Below, one piece after another: positions 25,591 through 34,347 of a stretch of DNA of 64,000 nucleotides (position 1 is its first letter; the number at the start of each line of letters is the position of its first letter). The DNA is from an uncultured Granulosicoccus sp. (GTDB lineage Bacteria; Pseudomonadota; Gammaproteobacteria; Granulosicoccales; Granulosicoccaceae). The stretch is from contig CANLNQ010000004.1 in assembly GCA_947492525.1 (NCBI GenBank), positions 124,001 through 188,000 of the forward strand, read 5' to 3'. The notes beneath the pieces were generated by a model. The model did no database searches. It was not told the DNA's origin and saw only the letters and a program-made list of their open reading frames with translations. Position numbers and translations under genes: made by a program.

Positions 25591-26313
25591 ATGAATGATC
25601 CGGCACCTTTGTACGTCAAGGTAAAGCGCCATATCACGGATGCCATCAGTGCAGGTCAATACCTGCCGGGTGCAAAGCTGCCCTCGGAAAGCGATCTGGT
25701 CGAGGCACTGGATGTCTCCAGAATGACGGTCAACCGAGCCTTGCGGGAACTGACGCGCGATGGGCTGATTACTCGACTACAGGGTGTGGGCTCGTTCGTC
25801 AGCAGCGCTCGCCCCATGACATCGCTGGTCGAACTCAAGGACATACGCGATTTCGTGCTGGAGCAGGGGGCGGACTACTCCTGCAAGGTGCTGAGTGCGG
25901 AAAGACGGCTGGCCACCCGCCGTGTGAGTGAGCTGCTGGAAGTGAAAAGAGGTTCGCAGATACTGCACGTGGCCATCCTGCATTACTCGGATGGTGCGCC
26001 AATGCAATTGGAGCGCCGCTTCGTTCGGGAAGACTTTTCTCCGGATCTTCTCAAGCAGGATCTGCAGGCGACCTCCACCTTCCGGTATTTCCAGTCCATC
26101 GCACCGGTGTCCGAACTGGAGCAGGTGGTCGAGGCATGCACACCCGATGCACAGGAACGTCGATGGCTGAAACTGGAGGAGGGTCAACCGCTGCTGAAGA
26201 TAAGGCGGCGTACCTGGGTTGGCCCCCGAATTGTGACGCTGGGCTACTTTTCGCATCCCGGGGATCAATTTCGTGTGACCGTCAGGCTCTGTCCCGGCGA
26301 TCTGGTGCGTTGA
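25591..26313 (+). CDS. HutC-like GntR-family regulator (UTRA domain)
   Basis: A 240-residue HutC-subfamily regulator. The winged helix spans residues 7-75 (PGAKLPSESDLVEALDVSRMTVNRALRELTRDGLI), followed by a UTRA effector domain (about 90-235; ADYSCKVLSAERRLA, MQLERRFVRED, PLLKIRRRTWV). The overall match to histidine-utilisation repressor HutC is strong, and two HutC-type palindromes (24701-24714 and 26333-26346) bracket it. No hutH, hutU or hutI is present. Both flanking operons instead encode an SDR and an ABC importer with a HisD homologue. It most likely represses both operons, with an effector other than urocanate possible. Confidence 0.87.
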   Translation: MNDPAPLYVKVKRHITDAISAGQYLPGAKLPSESDLVEALDVSRMTVNRALRELTRDGLITRLQGVGSFVSSARPMTSLVELKDIRDFVLEQGADYSCKVLSAERRLATRRVSELLEVKRGSQILHVAILHYSDGAPMQLERRFVREDFSPDLLKQDLQATSTFRYFQSIAPVSELEQVVEACTPDAQERRWLKLEEGQPLLKIRRRTWVGPRIVTLGYFSHPGDQFRVTVRLCPGDLVR

Positions 26314-26332
26314 TACCGGATATTTCCTGTAT

Positions 26333-26346
26333 CTTGTATATACAAG
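26333..26346 (+). promoter_or_regulatory. HutC-type operator upstream of ABC/HisD-like operon
   Basis: CTTGTATATACAAG is a perfect 14-bp palindrome, 20 bp after the regulator stop and 58 bp before the ABC ATPase start. It shares TGTATATACA with the palindrome in the SDR promoter. A TTGATA box (26310-26315) lies just upstream as a possible -35. The repetition marks the two transcription units as one regulon. Confidence 0.7.
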
Positions 26347-26404
26347 AGAGGGTGGGTAAACTTTCCTACCTTGAGACAGACATTCACCGTCAGAGCCGGG
26401 AGTT

Positions 26405-27517
26405 ATGAGCACTGCTGACAACATGGTCGAGATCAGGCAGGTGTCCAGAGCATTCGACAAGACCGTCGCGGTCAATCGTGCCAATCTGACGCTGGCGCAA
26501 GGCGACTTTCTGACCATCGTCGGCCCCAGCGGTTGCGGCAAGACAACCTTGCTGCGAATGATCGCAGGCTTCGACGAACCCACCGAAGGCCATATACTGA
26601 TCAAGGGTCAGAATGTCGAATCGGTTCCGGCCTACCAACGATCCATCGGTATGGTCTTTCAGAAGCTGGCCTTGTTCCCGCACATGAGCGCAGCAGACAA
26701 TGTCGCCTTCCCGCTGCGCATGCGACGTTTCAATCCGGCGTTGATACCGGAGCTGGTCGAAAAGTACCTGGATCTGGTCAAGCTGGGTCATCTCGCCAAT
26801 CGCCGACCTCACCAATTGTCGGGCGGGCAGCAGCAACGCGTGGCGATTGCTCGTGCCCTGTCCTTCAATCCTGATCTGCTGCTGCTCGATGAACCCTTGT
26901 CCGCACTGGACAAGAAACTGCGAGAGGAGATGCAGCTGGAATTCAGGCGAATTCAGCAAGAGCTGGGGGTGACCACCATCAATGTGACCCATGATCAACG
27001 TGAAGCGCTGGTCATGTCCGATCACATGATTGTCATGGATGAGGGCGTGATACAGCAATCGAATACACCCCGGGAAATCTACAGCAGGCCCGGCAATCGT
27101 TTCGTGGCCGGTTTCCTCGGCGTCACATCGATGTTCAAGGGATCGGTCGTGGCGATCGAGAACGGCGCGTTGTCGGTTGAGCTGGGCACTGTGACGCTGT
27201 TGGCTCGTGGCAACGAGCAGTTGTTTTCAGTCGGAGATGTCATCGACTGCGCCTTGCGCGCAGAACAGATCGCACTGATCGACACGGAGGATTCCCGATA
27301 CGACAACTCGGTGTCGGGCCTTGTGCGGCAGCGCATCTATGAGGGTGACCGGATGGTGTATGAGGTGCAGGTTGAGGACACGGGCGGCTCGTCCGTGTAT
27401 GTGTTCGATCATGACCCCGGAAAGAACGGCGAACATGACGTTGGCGCGAGCGTGCGTCTGGGCTGGAATGCCGAGGTGTTCTATGCGTTTCCTGTTGTTG
27501 AAAAGCGTGTCTTGTAA
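26405..27517 (+). CDS. PotA-like ABC importer ATP-binding protein
   Basis: A 370-residue ATPase with Walker A GPSGCGKTT, signature [15 protein letters not shown], Walker B LLLLDEPLSALD, switch His in NVTHDQREAL and a C-terminal TOBE domain from about residue 280. It resembles PotA/FbpC-type ATPases of spermidine/putrescine importers. It is the first gene of a six-gene operon (ATPase, binding protein, two permeases, HisD homologue, kinase) behind the HutC-type operator. The substrate is probably an amine or hydroxy compound, but the ATPase does not reveal it. Confidence 0.88.
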   Translation: MSTADNMVEIRQVSRAFDKTVAVNRANLTLAQGDFLTIVGPSGCGKTTLLRMIAGFDEPTEGHILIKGQNVESVPAYQRSIGMVFQKLALFPHMSAADNVAFPLRMRRFNPALIPELVEKYLDLVKLGHLANRRPHQLSGGQQQRVAIARALSFNPDLLLLDEPLSALDKKLREEMQLEFRRIQQELGVTTINVTHDQREALVMSDHMIVMDEGVIQQSNTPREIYSRPGNRFVAGFLGVTSMFKGSVVAIENGALSVELGTVTLLARGNEQLFSVGDVIDCALRAEQIALIDTEDSRYDNSVSGLVRQRIYEGDRMVYEVQVEDTGGSSVYVFDHDPGKNGEHDVGASVRLGWNAEVFYAFPVVEKRVL

Positions 27518-27538
27518 AACATTGATCAGTGGATCGTG

Positions 27539-28633
27539 ATGAAGAACAGACAAGTAGTGAAGAACGTACAGCGACGTACCGTGATGAAAGCGGGTGCTGC
27601 GGCTGCCGGAGCATTGGCATTTCCTTCCTTGCTCAGAGCCAACGACAAACCCTCGGAGCTGATCGTTCGTGCCTGGGGTGGCGCCTGGGGCGATGCGCTC
27701 AAGGCCGGGGTGGCCGACCCGTTCACTGCCGCTACCGGTATCAAGGTGCGCCTGGATTTCACCGAAGACAATGAAATCAAGCCGAAGATCTGGTCTGCCG
27801 TCGATCAGGGACGCATTCCACCGATTCACGTCAACTGGGACACGTCCACCAACGCCACGATATCCGCTCTGAGAGGTGTCACGGTGGATCTGAGCGATCT
27901 GTCGAACCTCGACGGGCTGCTGCCGCTGGCCAGGCCTGCAGGCCTGGAAGGCTACCCGCTGGTCAATACCTACGCGTATGTCTATGTGTGCGCCTATCGC
28001 CCGGAAGCATTCCCGGACGGTGCGCCCACCTCCTGGAAGACAATGCTGGATCCGAAATACAAGGGACGAATAGCCCTGTATGACGATGGTATCGGGTTCA
28101 ACCCCATTGCGGTGATTGCCGGTGGAGGAACCTTTGAGGACATTCCGGACAACATGGAGCCGGGTTATGAGTTCTACCGGCAGTTGAAGGCGAATGAGCC
28201 GCTGCTGGGGGAGGACTCCGACTTCACGACGTGGTTTCAGAACGGCGAGATAGACCTGGCTTGCACGATCTCGGTGAATGCCAGAGCAGCGCGGCAGAAT
28301 GGAATCGATGTGCAGTGGACCGTGCCGGAAGAAGGATGCAAGGTTGACACCGATGGTCTGTGGATTCCCAAGGGCTTGCCCGAAAACGAGGAATACTGGG
28401 CCAAGGAGTTCGTGAACTTCGCGTTGTCCAGAGAGGCGCAGGAGAAATGGTGTTCGCTACTCGGACTGCCTCCTGTCTTCCCGGGCATCGCACCTCCGGA
28501 AGATCTGGTGGGAGACCCGTCCTACCCGACAGAGCCTGAAGATTTCGCCAGACTGGTCAGTGTGCCATCACCGATTCTGGTGGAGAACCAGCCAAAGTGG
28601 TTTGCCCGGTTCAACGAGATTTTCCAGGGTTGA
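27539..28633 (+). CDS. PotD/PotF-like substrate-binding protein with Tat signal
   Basis: A 364-residue periplasmic binding protein. The N-terminus has a twin-arginine signal (QRRTVMKAGAAAAGALAFPSL), so it is probably exported folded. ELIVRAWGGAWGDALKAGVADPF and YKGRIALYDD are typical of the spermidine/putrescine-type (extracellular solute-binding family 1/8-like) group. I chose the ATG at 27539 over the GTG one codon before it. It follows the ATPase by 21 bp, and a perfect 11-bp hairpin after its stop separates it from the permease genes. The ligand is unknown. Confidence 0.85.
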   Translation: MKNRQVVKNVQRRTVMKAGAAAAGALAFPSLLRANDKPSELIVRAWGGAWGDALKAGVADPFTAATGIKVRLDFTEDNEIKPKIWSAVDQGRIPPIHVNWDTSTNATISALRGVTVDLSDLSNLDGLLPLARPAGLEGYPLVNTYAYVYVCAYRPEAFPDGAPTSWKTMLDPKYKGRIALYDDGIGFNPIAVIAGGGTFEDIPDNMEPGYEFYRQLKANEPLLGEDSDFTTWFQNGEIDLACTISVNARAARQNGIDVQWTVPEEGCKVDTDGLWIPKGLPENEEYWAKEFVNFALSREAQEKWCSLLGLPPVFPGIAPPEDLVGDPSYPTEPEDFARLVSVPSPILVENQPKWFARFNEIFQG

Positions 28634-28644
28634 TTCCATCCTTC

Positions 28645-28675
28645 GGCCGACCTCGTTTCTTTTTCGAGGTCGGCC
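28645..28675 (+). terminator. Hairpin after the binding-protein gene
   Basis: GGCCGACCTCG (28645-28655) and its exact complement (28665-28675) form an 11-bp stem with a T-rich 9-base loop. It lies 12 bp after the binding-protein stop and 15 bp before the first permease. As it is inside the operon, it probably stabilises the upstream mRNA end or reduces read-through. Confidence 0.65.
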
Positions 28676-28690
28676 TGTTGCCAAGAGTGA

Positions 28691-29638
28691 ATGACTGACT
28701 TGCCCAAACGTACTCTGGACAGACTGCCACTACGGTGGGTCCTGATGGACAAGATCGAGGCCTTCGCAAGCCTCGTGTGGCCTGCGAAATGTCATCGCAC
28801 AACCGGCTGGTTGTTCCTGACACCGGCGCTGCTGCTGGTCGGTATACTGCTGATCGGGCTGGGATACATGCTCGAGTACAGTCTGCATGAACTGGACTTG
28901 TCTAGCTATCGACTGAAGGATGCCTATACGCTGGGGAATTACCGGTATCTGCTGGAACAACCCGTCTATCTGCAAGTGCTGCTACGAACCCTGCTGGCCG
29001 CATCGGTGGTCACGCTGGCGACCCTGACACTGGCCTTTCCGTACGCCTATGTGATGGTCAGAACGTCGTCATCTGCCTGGCGAAAGTTTCTGCTGGTGTC
29101 TCTGTTTCTGCCGTTTTTCATCGGGCAGGTGGTGCGCGCCTATGGCTGGCTGATCATTCTGGGCAAGGAAGGTATCATCAACAGTGCGCTGATGTCGCTG
29201 GGCTTGCCTGCCATGGATCTGATCTACAACTACGGTGCAGTTGTGTTCGGTCTGGTGCAATACATGCTGCCTTTCGCCGTGTTGCTGATCGTACCGGCCA
29301 TCACGGCCATCGGAGAGGACATCGAACTGGCTGCAGAGAGCCTCGGGGCCAATTGGCTCAGGGCCTTCTGGCACGTGGTACTCCCCATGGCGCGGCCAGG
29401 TCTGGTGGGCGCTGGCATAGTCGTGTTCACGCTGACCATGACCGATTTCGCGATGCCTGAAATTCTCGGTGGCGGTACCACGGATTTCATCGCCAGCGCG
29501 ATCTACGATAGTTTCTTCCAGCTTTCCAACTCCGGACTGGGTGCGGCCTTGTCGATCGTTCTCGTCACCCTGGGCAGTATTCTGGTGGCAATCGTTTTCC
29601 GGATCACTGGCGCTGGTACATTGAGTATCCGGCAATGA
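28691..29638 (+). CDS. PotB-like ABC importer permease
   Basis: A 315-residue permease with about six helices. After a charged N-terminal extension come FLTPALLLVGILLIGLGYMLEYSL and the EAA loop (IELAAESLGANWLRAFWHVVLPMARPG), as in PotB/PotC-type permeases. It sits between the hairpin that follows the binding-protein gene and the second permease (49 bp downstream). It forms the importer channel with that permease. Confidence 0.87.
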   Translation: MTDLPKRTLDRLPLRWVLMDKIEAFASLVWPAKCHRTTGWLFLTPALLLVGILLIGLGYMLEYSLHELDLSSYRLKDAYTLGNYRYLLEQPVYLQVLLRTLLAASVVTLATLTLAFPYAYVMVRTSSSAWRKFLLVSLFLPFFIGQVVRAYGWLIILGKEGIINSALMSLGLPAMDLIYNYGAVVFGLVQYMLPFAVLLIVPAITAIGEDIELAAESLGANWLRAFWHVVLPMARPGLVGAGIVVFTLTMTDFAMPEILGGGTTDFIASAIYDSFFQLSNSGLGAALSIVLVTLGSILVAIVFRITGAGTLSIRQ

Positions 29639-29687
29639 CTCATCACGCAAACCTGAAGAGTTCGCTGAGGCCCTGCCGAGGAACAGC

Positions 29688-30488
29688 ATGCAGCTGATAC
29701 CGTCGAAAAAGTGGGTGCTGGGCAGTCTGGTTGCGTTCAGCCTGATTACCCTGAGCCTGCCTACCATCATCATCATCGGTGCCTCTTTTACCTCCGGTGA
29801 GATCATTCAGTTCCCGCCCGAAGGCTTCTCCTTGCGCTGGTACCGGCAGCTGTGGGAAATGGATGATTTCAGGAGTGCATTCGTGCGTACCTTCCAGGTG
29901 TCTGCCATCTGTACGCTGTTGGCCATACCGGTCGGTACTCTGGCAGCCCTGGCAAGCGTACGATATCGCATGCGCTTCCAGCGGAGCATACAGGTCTACC
30001 TCCTGCTGCCGTTCACCATCCCTCTGGTGGTGTCGGGTATTGCAATGATGATCTTCTTCGGGGAAATCCGCATACTGGGGCAGTTGTGGCCGGTTGGCGT
30101 GGCACTGTGCCTGATCAATCTGCCCTTCATGATCTGGTCGGTCAGTTCGACGGTCAACGGTCTGGATCCGGAGCTGGAGAATGCAGCCCACAGCTGTGGT
30201 GCACCGCCGGTACAGACCTTCTTCGCGGTGACCGTGCCGGCCGTCATGCCCGGCATCATCACCGGCGCCTTGCTGATGTTCATCCTGGCCTTCAATGAGT
30301 TTCTTGTCAGTCTGTTTCTCACCGATGCACGAACCGTGACCCTGCCGGTGCAGATCTACAACTCCATTCGCAGCGTCATCACCCCGGATCTGGCAGCTGT
30401 GTCGGTCGTCTACATTCTGGTGGCCCTGCTGGCAGTCTGGTTGCTTGATCGCCTGGTCGGACTCGATATCTTCCTGAAATCACGATAA
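29688..30488 (+). CDS. PotC-like ABC importer permease
   Basis: A 266-residue permease with about six helices. The N-terminus is LITLSLPTIIIIGASFTSGEIIQFPPEGFSLRWY in character (PotC-like), and the EAA loop covers LENAAHSCGAPPVQTFFAVTVP. It completes the ABC importer. The stop is followed after 16 bp by the HisD homologue, indicating cotranscription of transport and catabolism. Confidence 0.87.
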   Translation: MQLIPSKKWVLGSLVAFSLITLSLPTIIIIGASFTSGEIIQFPPEGFSLRWYRQLWEMDDFRSAFVRTFQVSAICTLLAIPVGTLAALASVRYRMRFQRSIQVYLLLPFTIPLVVSGIAMMIFFGEIRILGQLWPVGVALCLINLPFMIWSVSSTVNGLDPELENAAHSCGAPPVQTFFAVTVPAVMPGIITGALLMFILAFNEFLVSLFLTDARTVTLPVQIYNSIRSVITPDLAAVSVVYILVALLAVWLLDRLVGLDIFLKSR

Positions 30489-30504
30489 ACCGCCTCACAC
30501 CGTC

Positions 30505-31827
30505 ATGAACATCACTTTCCATCAGTACGCCTCGCTCGACGATGAACAGAAGGCTGCCTTGCTGCAACGTACCGAGGGGGACCTCGGGCCTTTTCTGGAG
30601 AAGGTGATTCCCATCATCCAGGCTGTGCGTGACGAGGGTGATGAGGCTCTGGCGCGTTTTGCCAGGGAGTTCGATCGTTCACCAGTGGAGCCGGATGCCA
30701 TTGCAGCGAGCTCTGAAGACTTTGATCGGGCCTTCGATGCGCTTGATCGGGACTTCATCGAGATTCTTGAATTCAACAGCGACAATGTCCGCCGCTTCCA
30801 TGAAGCACAGATGCCCGAACAGATGTGGATGAAGGAGATGCATCCCGGAGTCTTTGCCGGGGAGAAGGTCGAGCCGATCAGTTCGGTGGCCTGTTATGTG
30901 CCGCGAGGCAAGGGCTCGTTTCCCAGTGTTGTCATGATGACGGCGATTCCTGCCGTGGTGGCCGGGGTGCCCGAACCGATCATCATCACGCCGCCCGGAC
31001 CCGATGGCAAGGTTGATGCCGCTACCCTGGTCGCGGCCAGAATCGCCGGGGTAGAGCAGGTGTACAAATGCGGTGGTGCACAAGGGGTAGCGGCTGTTGC
31101 CTACGGTACACAGACCGTGCCGCGCTGCCGCAAGATCGTCGGACCCGGCAGTCCCTGGGTCGTTGCTGCAAAACGTGTCCTGGCCGATCGTCTGGACCCA
31201 GGCCCACCTGCGGGGCCCAGCGAATCCATCATTCTGGCCGACGAGAGTGCCAATGGTCGTGTGGCGGCACTCGATCTGCTGATCGAGTCCGAGCACGGTC
31301 CGGACAGTTCTGCGTACCTGGTGACCTCATCTCGCACGGTGGCCGAGGCGGCAATGGCTGCCATTCCGGGCTACTGGGAACAGATGAGTGCGCAACGCGT
31401 CGAATTCTCGTCGACCGTTCTGTGCGGTCCGCGTGGTGGCGTCATCCTCACTGACACCCTGCAAGAGGCCATCGATTTCGTCAACGAGTATGCGCCCGAA
31501 CACCTGCAGGTGCATTCGAAGGAGCCTCATGACTACCTGGGCGCGATACGCAATGCGGGTGAAATCCTTCTGGGCGAACACACCCCCATCTGCATTGGCA
31601 ACTTCACCCTGGGGCCCAATGCGGTGCTGCCCACGAATGCATCAGCTCACACTCGCTCTCCGCTGGGTGTGCACGATTACCTGAAGCTGGTGTCCATCGG
31701 CCATGTCACGCGAAAGGGCTATGACACGCTGGCACCCTATGCCAGGAAGATGGCTCGTTACGAAGGCTTCGATGCACACGAGAATGCGGTGTCAGACATG
31801 CGTACTGCCGCATTCGACTCACAGTAG
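30505..31827 (+). CDS. Divergent histidinol dehydrogenase-family enzyme
   Basis: A 440-residue HisD-fold NAD-dependent dehydrogenase. The family's catalytic Glu-His pair is kept as Glu332-His333 (YAPEHLQ), and the GPS(P)W and AGPSE-type NAD segments are present (VGPGSPWV, AGPSESII). Aligned by eye to E. coli HisD, zinc ligand Gln259 is Glu261, His262 is kept as His264, Asp360 is Asn366, the substrate-binding His367 is Ala373, and His419 is kept as His425. The changes at imidazole- and metal-contacting sites, plus the importer/kinase operon, argue against histidine biosynthesis. HisD homologues such as HpsN oxidise dihydroxypropanesulfonate, so a small polyol, sulfonate or amino alcohol is possible. 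Confidence 0.82.
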   Translation: MNITFHQYASLDDEQKAALLQRTEGDLGPFLEKVIPIIQAVRDEGDEALARFAREFDRSPVEPDAIAASSEDFDRAFDALDRDFIEILEFNSDNVRRFHEAQMPEQMWMKEMHPGVFAGEKVEPISSVACYVPRGKGSFPSVVMMTAIPAVVAGVPEPIIITPPGPDGKVDAATLVAARIAGVEQVYKCGGAQGVAAVAYGTQTVPRCRKIVGPGSPWVVAAKRVLADRLDPGPPAGPSESIILADESANGRVAALDLLIESEHGPDSSAYLVTSSRTVAEAAMAAIPGYWEQMSAQRVEFSSTVLCGPRGGVILTDTLQEAIDFVNEYAPEHLQVHSKEPHDYLGAIRNAGEILLGEHTPICIGNFTLGPNAVLPTNASAHTRSPLGVHDYLKLVSIGHVTRKGYDTLAPYARKMARYEGFDAHENAVSDMRTAAFDSQ

Positions 31828-31844
31828 TTGACAGGCTCGGTGCC

Positions 31845-33221
31845 ATGATAAACACCAGCGCGGATGCCGGGAAAGAAGCGATCAGGGAAACCAGCAGCGA
31901 GACGAATAGCGAGACGAATAGCCTTGTGGACGGGGTGGCGAGTCCATTGAGCCGCATCAGACAGCTGGCTCGGCATCCACAGACTCTGCCAGAGGCCGAG
32001 ACAGGCATGGTGGCGCTACTGCATGGCAAGTTCGCGTTCAGGGTGGTACCCGGCAGCCTGCGCTTCGACACCGACAATGCGCTTGCCCTGAATTCATTGC
32101 GCGCTGAATTCAGGACCGCGGATGGTGAACACCTGTTTCTCAAGTGCCACCATGAAGAAGGCGAGGCTGACCGGGTAGGCGAGTACTACCGCTCGGGCAT
32201 TCTCGAGGAGGCAGGCTTTCCCATCGACAAGGCGTTGTATCAGTCCTCCACGGTTGGTGAGCAACTGGTGATCTATCGCTATCGTGATCGTCGCCTGTAT
32301 CCGGAACTGCACAGTGTCGCGCGCGATATCGAGTCCACTGGCTGTAAACCTGCGGACATGGAAGCGGTGGTACAGGCCTTTGAGTGCTTTCAGCAACAGT
32401 TGGGGAACCGCTACCTTGACAGTCTTCACCTGGCCACCCCGGCGCAGATCAGTGAGGAGGCGGTACACGGCTTGTATCACCGGCGTCTGGTGGACAGTGA
32501 GCACGATGCCGAGTTCGGAGGGCGTATCCGGGAATTCTATCTGGGGCGGCAGGTGGCGTTGCCCGATGGCAGCAGTTTGCCGTTCGAGGAGTTCTGGCAT
32601 CTGCACTGGCGTATCAATGGACAGATGCACAACGTGAGCATGCACGACGCCTTGTTGCGAGCTCGGCGACTGCTGGCCCCGACACCTGCAGATGCCATGG
32701 CTGCGGTGACCGCGCACGGCGATGATCATACCGGCAACCTCTTGTACGATCCGCACAAGGGCTCGGGCGATGCCATCAGCTATTTCGATCCGGCCTTTGC
32801 CGGCAATCACATACCGGCACTGTTGGCACCCTGCAAGTCGCTGTACCATGTCTGCTACGCTCATCCGAACATGCTCTACGATCCGGCTGAATTGCGGGTG
32901 GGCCTGTCAATGAGGGTCGAGGATGGTGTGCTGCAGATAGAGCACGATTGGCAACTGACCCCGTTACGTCAGCAATTTCTGAGCTCGCAGATCACTCATG
33001 TCTGGCAACCCTTGCTGAAGGCGCTGAAACACAGAGACATGCTGCCAGCCCTGTGGCAGGAAACGATTGGTGCCGCGCTGCTGTGCTGCCCGCTGCTATG
33101 CAAGAATCTGTTGGCAGGGGCCGGTGCGCCGAATCCCCTGACGCCTGATGCTTCCTTGCTGACGTTCTCGATAGCCATGCAACTGGCTGATGGTCAGTTC
33201 GTGGAGCAGTTGTATCCCTGA
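31845..33221 (+). CDS. APH-fold small-molecule kinase
   Basis: A 458-residue protein with weak overall similarity to aminoglycoside/choline kinase-fold phosphotransferases. The catalytic loop is AHGDDHTGNLLY (HGDxxxxN), followed by the metal-binding Asp in SYFDPAFAG. The N-terminal 45 residues are charged and repetitive (SETNSETNS) and look disordered. It starts 18 bp after the HisD-like gene and ends the operon, 6 bp from a converging gene. A role in phosphorylating the imported compound or a product is plausible, but the acceptor is unknown. Confidence 0.72.
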   Translation: MINTSADAGKEAIRETSSETNSETNSLVDGVASPLSRIRQLARHPQTLPEAETGMVALLHGKFAFRVVPGSLRFDTDNALALNSLRAEFRTADGEHLFLKCHHEEGEADRVGEYYRSGILEEAGFPIDKALYQSSTVGEQLVIYRYRDRRLYPELHSVARDIESTGCKPADMEAVVQAFECFQQQLGNRYLDSLHLATPAQISEEAVHGLYHRRLVDSEHDAEFGGRIREFYLGRQVALPDGSSLPFEEFWHLHWRINGQMHNVSMHDALLRARRLLAPTPADAMAAVTAHGDDHTGNLLYDPHKGSGDAISYFDPAFAGNHIPALLAPCKSLYHVCYAHPNMLYDPAELRVGLSMRVEDGVLQIEHDWQLTPLRQQFLSSQITHVWQPLLKALKHRDMLPALWQETIGAALLCCPLLCKNLLAGAGAPNPLTPDASLLTFSIAMQLADGQFVEQLYP

Positions 33222-33227
33222 GACGAA

Positions 33228-34277
33228 TCAGGTCAGAAAGTGTACGCCGGATAGAATGAACACGGCGATGAACAGCGTTTCGGCGACGATCAGCATGATG
33301 GCCTGCGAACCGACGTCCAGAATACGGCGTAGTGAGGTTTTCATGCCCACGGCAGCGATGGCGGTCAACAGAGACCAGCGAGACAGGTCGTTCAGAAAGC
33401 TGCCAAGTGATTCGGGAATGAGGTGGAGTGAGTTGATTCCGGCAAGCAGCAGAAAGCCCAGCACGAATCCGGGGATCAGCGGCGGACGCTTCATGTCTTC
33501 CAGAGAATCCGATTCACCACGCATGCGGATGACAAGCGCGAAGATCAGGACAACCGGAGCCAGCATGCTGACACGAATCAGCTTGACGAGTGTGGCGGTC
33601 TCGCCGGTCTGTTCGGAGACGGAGAATCCGGCGCCAACGACCTGAGCAACATCATGGATGGTACCGCCGAGAAAGACACCGGTCTGCATCAGGTCCAGAC
33701 CCAGTGTCTGGGTGATGATGGGATAGGCAATCATTGCGATGGTGCTGAGGACAGTCACCCCCAGTACCGTGAACAACAGATTGCGTTCGGAGTGTTCGTT
33801 GGCAGGCAGGACGGCGGCGATGGCCATGGCTGCAGATGCCCCGCAGATAGCCACTGCACCTCCGGTGAGAAGACCCAGACGCCAGCCACGACCCAGTACA
33901 GCGGCACCGCCGAGGCCGAAGAGGATTGTCAGAATGACGCCTATCACGGTCAGCGATATCATGGACGGTCCGAGCCCGATCAGCAGATCAATACTGATTC
34001 TGACGCCGAGCAAGGCGACACCGAAACGCAGCACGGTGCGAGCCGTGAATTCGATACCCTTGACGCAAACGCCTTCCTCCGCCAGAAAATGGAAGGCTAT
34101 GCCCAGGAGCAGGGCCATCAACATGGCGGGTGCGCCATAGTGTTCGGACAGGAATTGCGCCGTTACCGCGATGACCACCGAGACGCACAATCCCTGGCCG
34201 ACACCACCCAGACGAGTTGTCACCGCATCGAGTCGAGAGCTGATACCGGCTTGCAATTGCATGTTCGTATTATCCAT
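33228..34277 (-). CDS. tauZ: YeiH/TauZ-type putative sulfate exporter (COG2855)
   Basis: A 349-residue membrane protein with about ten helices of the Cons_hypoth698/UPF0324 family (LGGVGQGLCVSVVIAVTAQFLSEHYG, FGVALLGVRIS, GGTIHDVAQVVGAG). I chose the ATG at 34277. A longer frame would overlap xsc and run through a perfect hairpin. In Paracoccus-type taurine clusters the gene next to xsc is named tauZ and proposed to export sulfate made from sulfonate sulfite. It is downstream of xsc here with the hairpin between them, so reduced coupled expression is likely. The transport function is inferred. Confidence 0.75.
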   Translation of the reverse strand: MDNTNMQLQAGISSRLDAVTTRLGGVGQGLCVSVVIAVTAQFLSEHYGAPAMLMALLLGIAFHFLAEEGVCVKGIEFTARTVLRFGVALLGVRISIDLLIGLGPSMISLTVIGVILTILFGLGGAAVLGRGWRLGLLTGGAVAICGASAAMAIAAVLPANEHSERNLLFTVLGVTVLSTIAMIAYPIITQTLGLDLMQTGVFLGGTIHDVAQVVGAGFSVSEQTGETATLVKLIRVSMLAPVVLIFALVIRMRGESDSLEDMKRPPLIPGFVLGFLLLAGINSLHLIPESLGSFLNDLSRWSLLTAIAAVGMKTSLRRILDVGSQAIMLIVAETLFIAVFILSGVHFLT

Positions 34278-34307
34278 GGCAATAAGATGAAGAGCTCGTG
34301 TGAGAGT

Positions 34308-34336
34308 GCCCGGGAGCCATTGGATGGCTCCCGGGC
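34308..34336 (-). terminator. 13-bp perfect hairpin between xsc and tauZ-like gene
   Basis: GCCCGGGAGCCAT (34308-34320) and its exact complement (34324-34336) form a 13-bp stem with a 3-base loop, 11 bp past the xsc stop on the minus strand. No T tract follows. It can terminate, attenuate or stabilise the xsc message ahead of the exporter gene. Confidence 0.7.
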
Positions 34337-34347
34337 TCGGGCCGTTA

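Noticed and set aside
25591-26313. Calling the regulator HutC of a histidine utilisation operon
   Set aside because: No hutH, hutU, hutI or hutG gene is nearby, and the controlled genes encode an importer, dehydrogenases and a kinase.
30505-31827. Calling the gene biosynthetic hisD
   Set aside because: No other his genes are adjacent, it sits in a catabolic importer operon, and several histidinol-contacting positions are changed.
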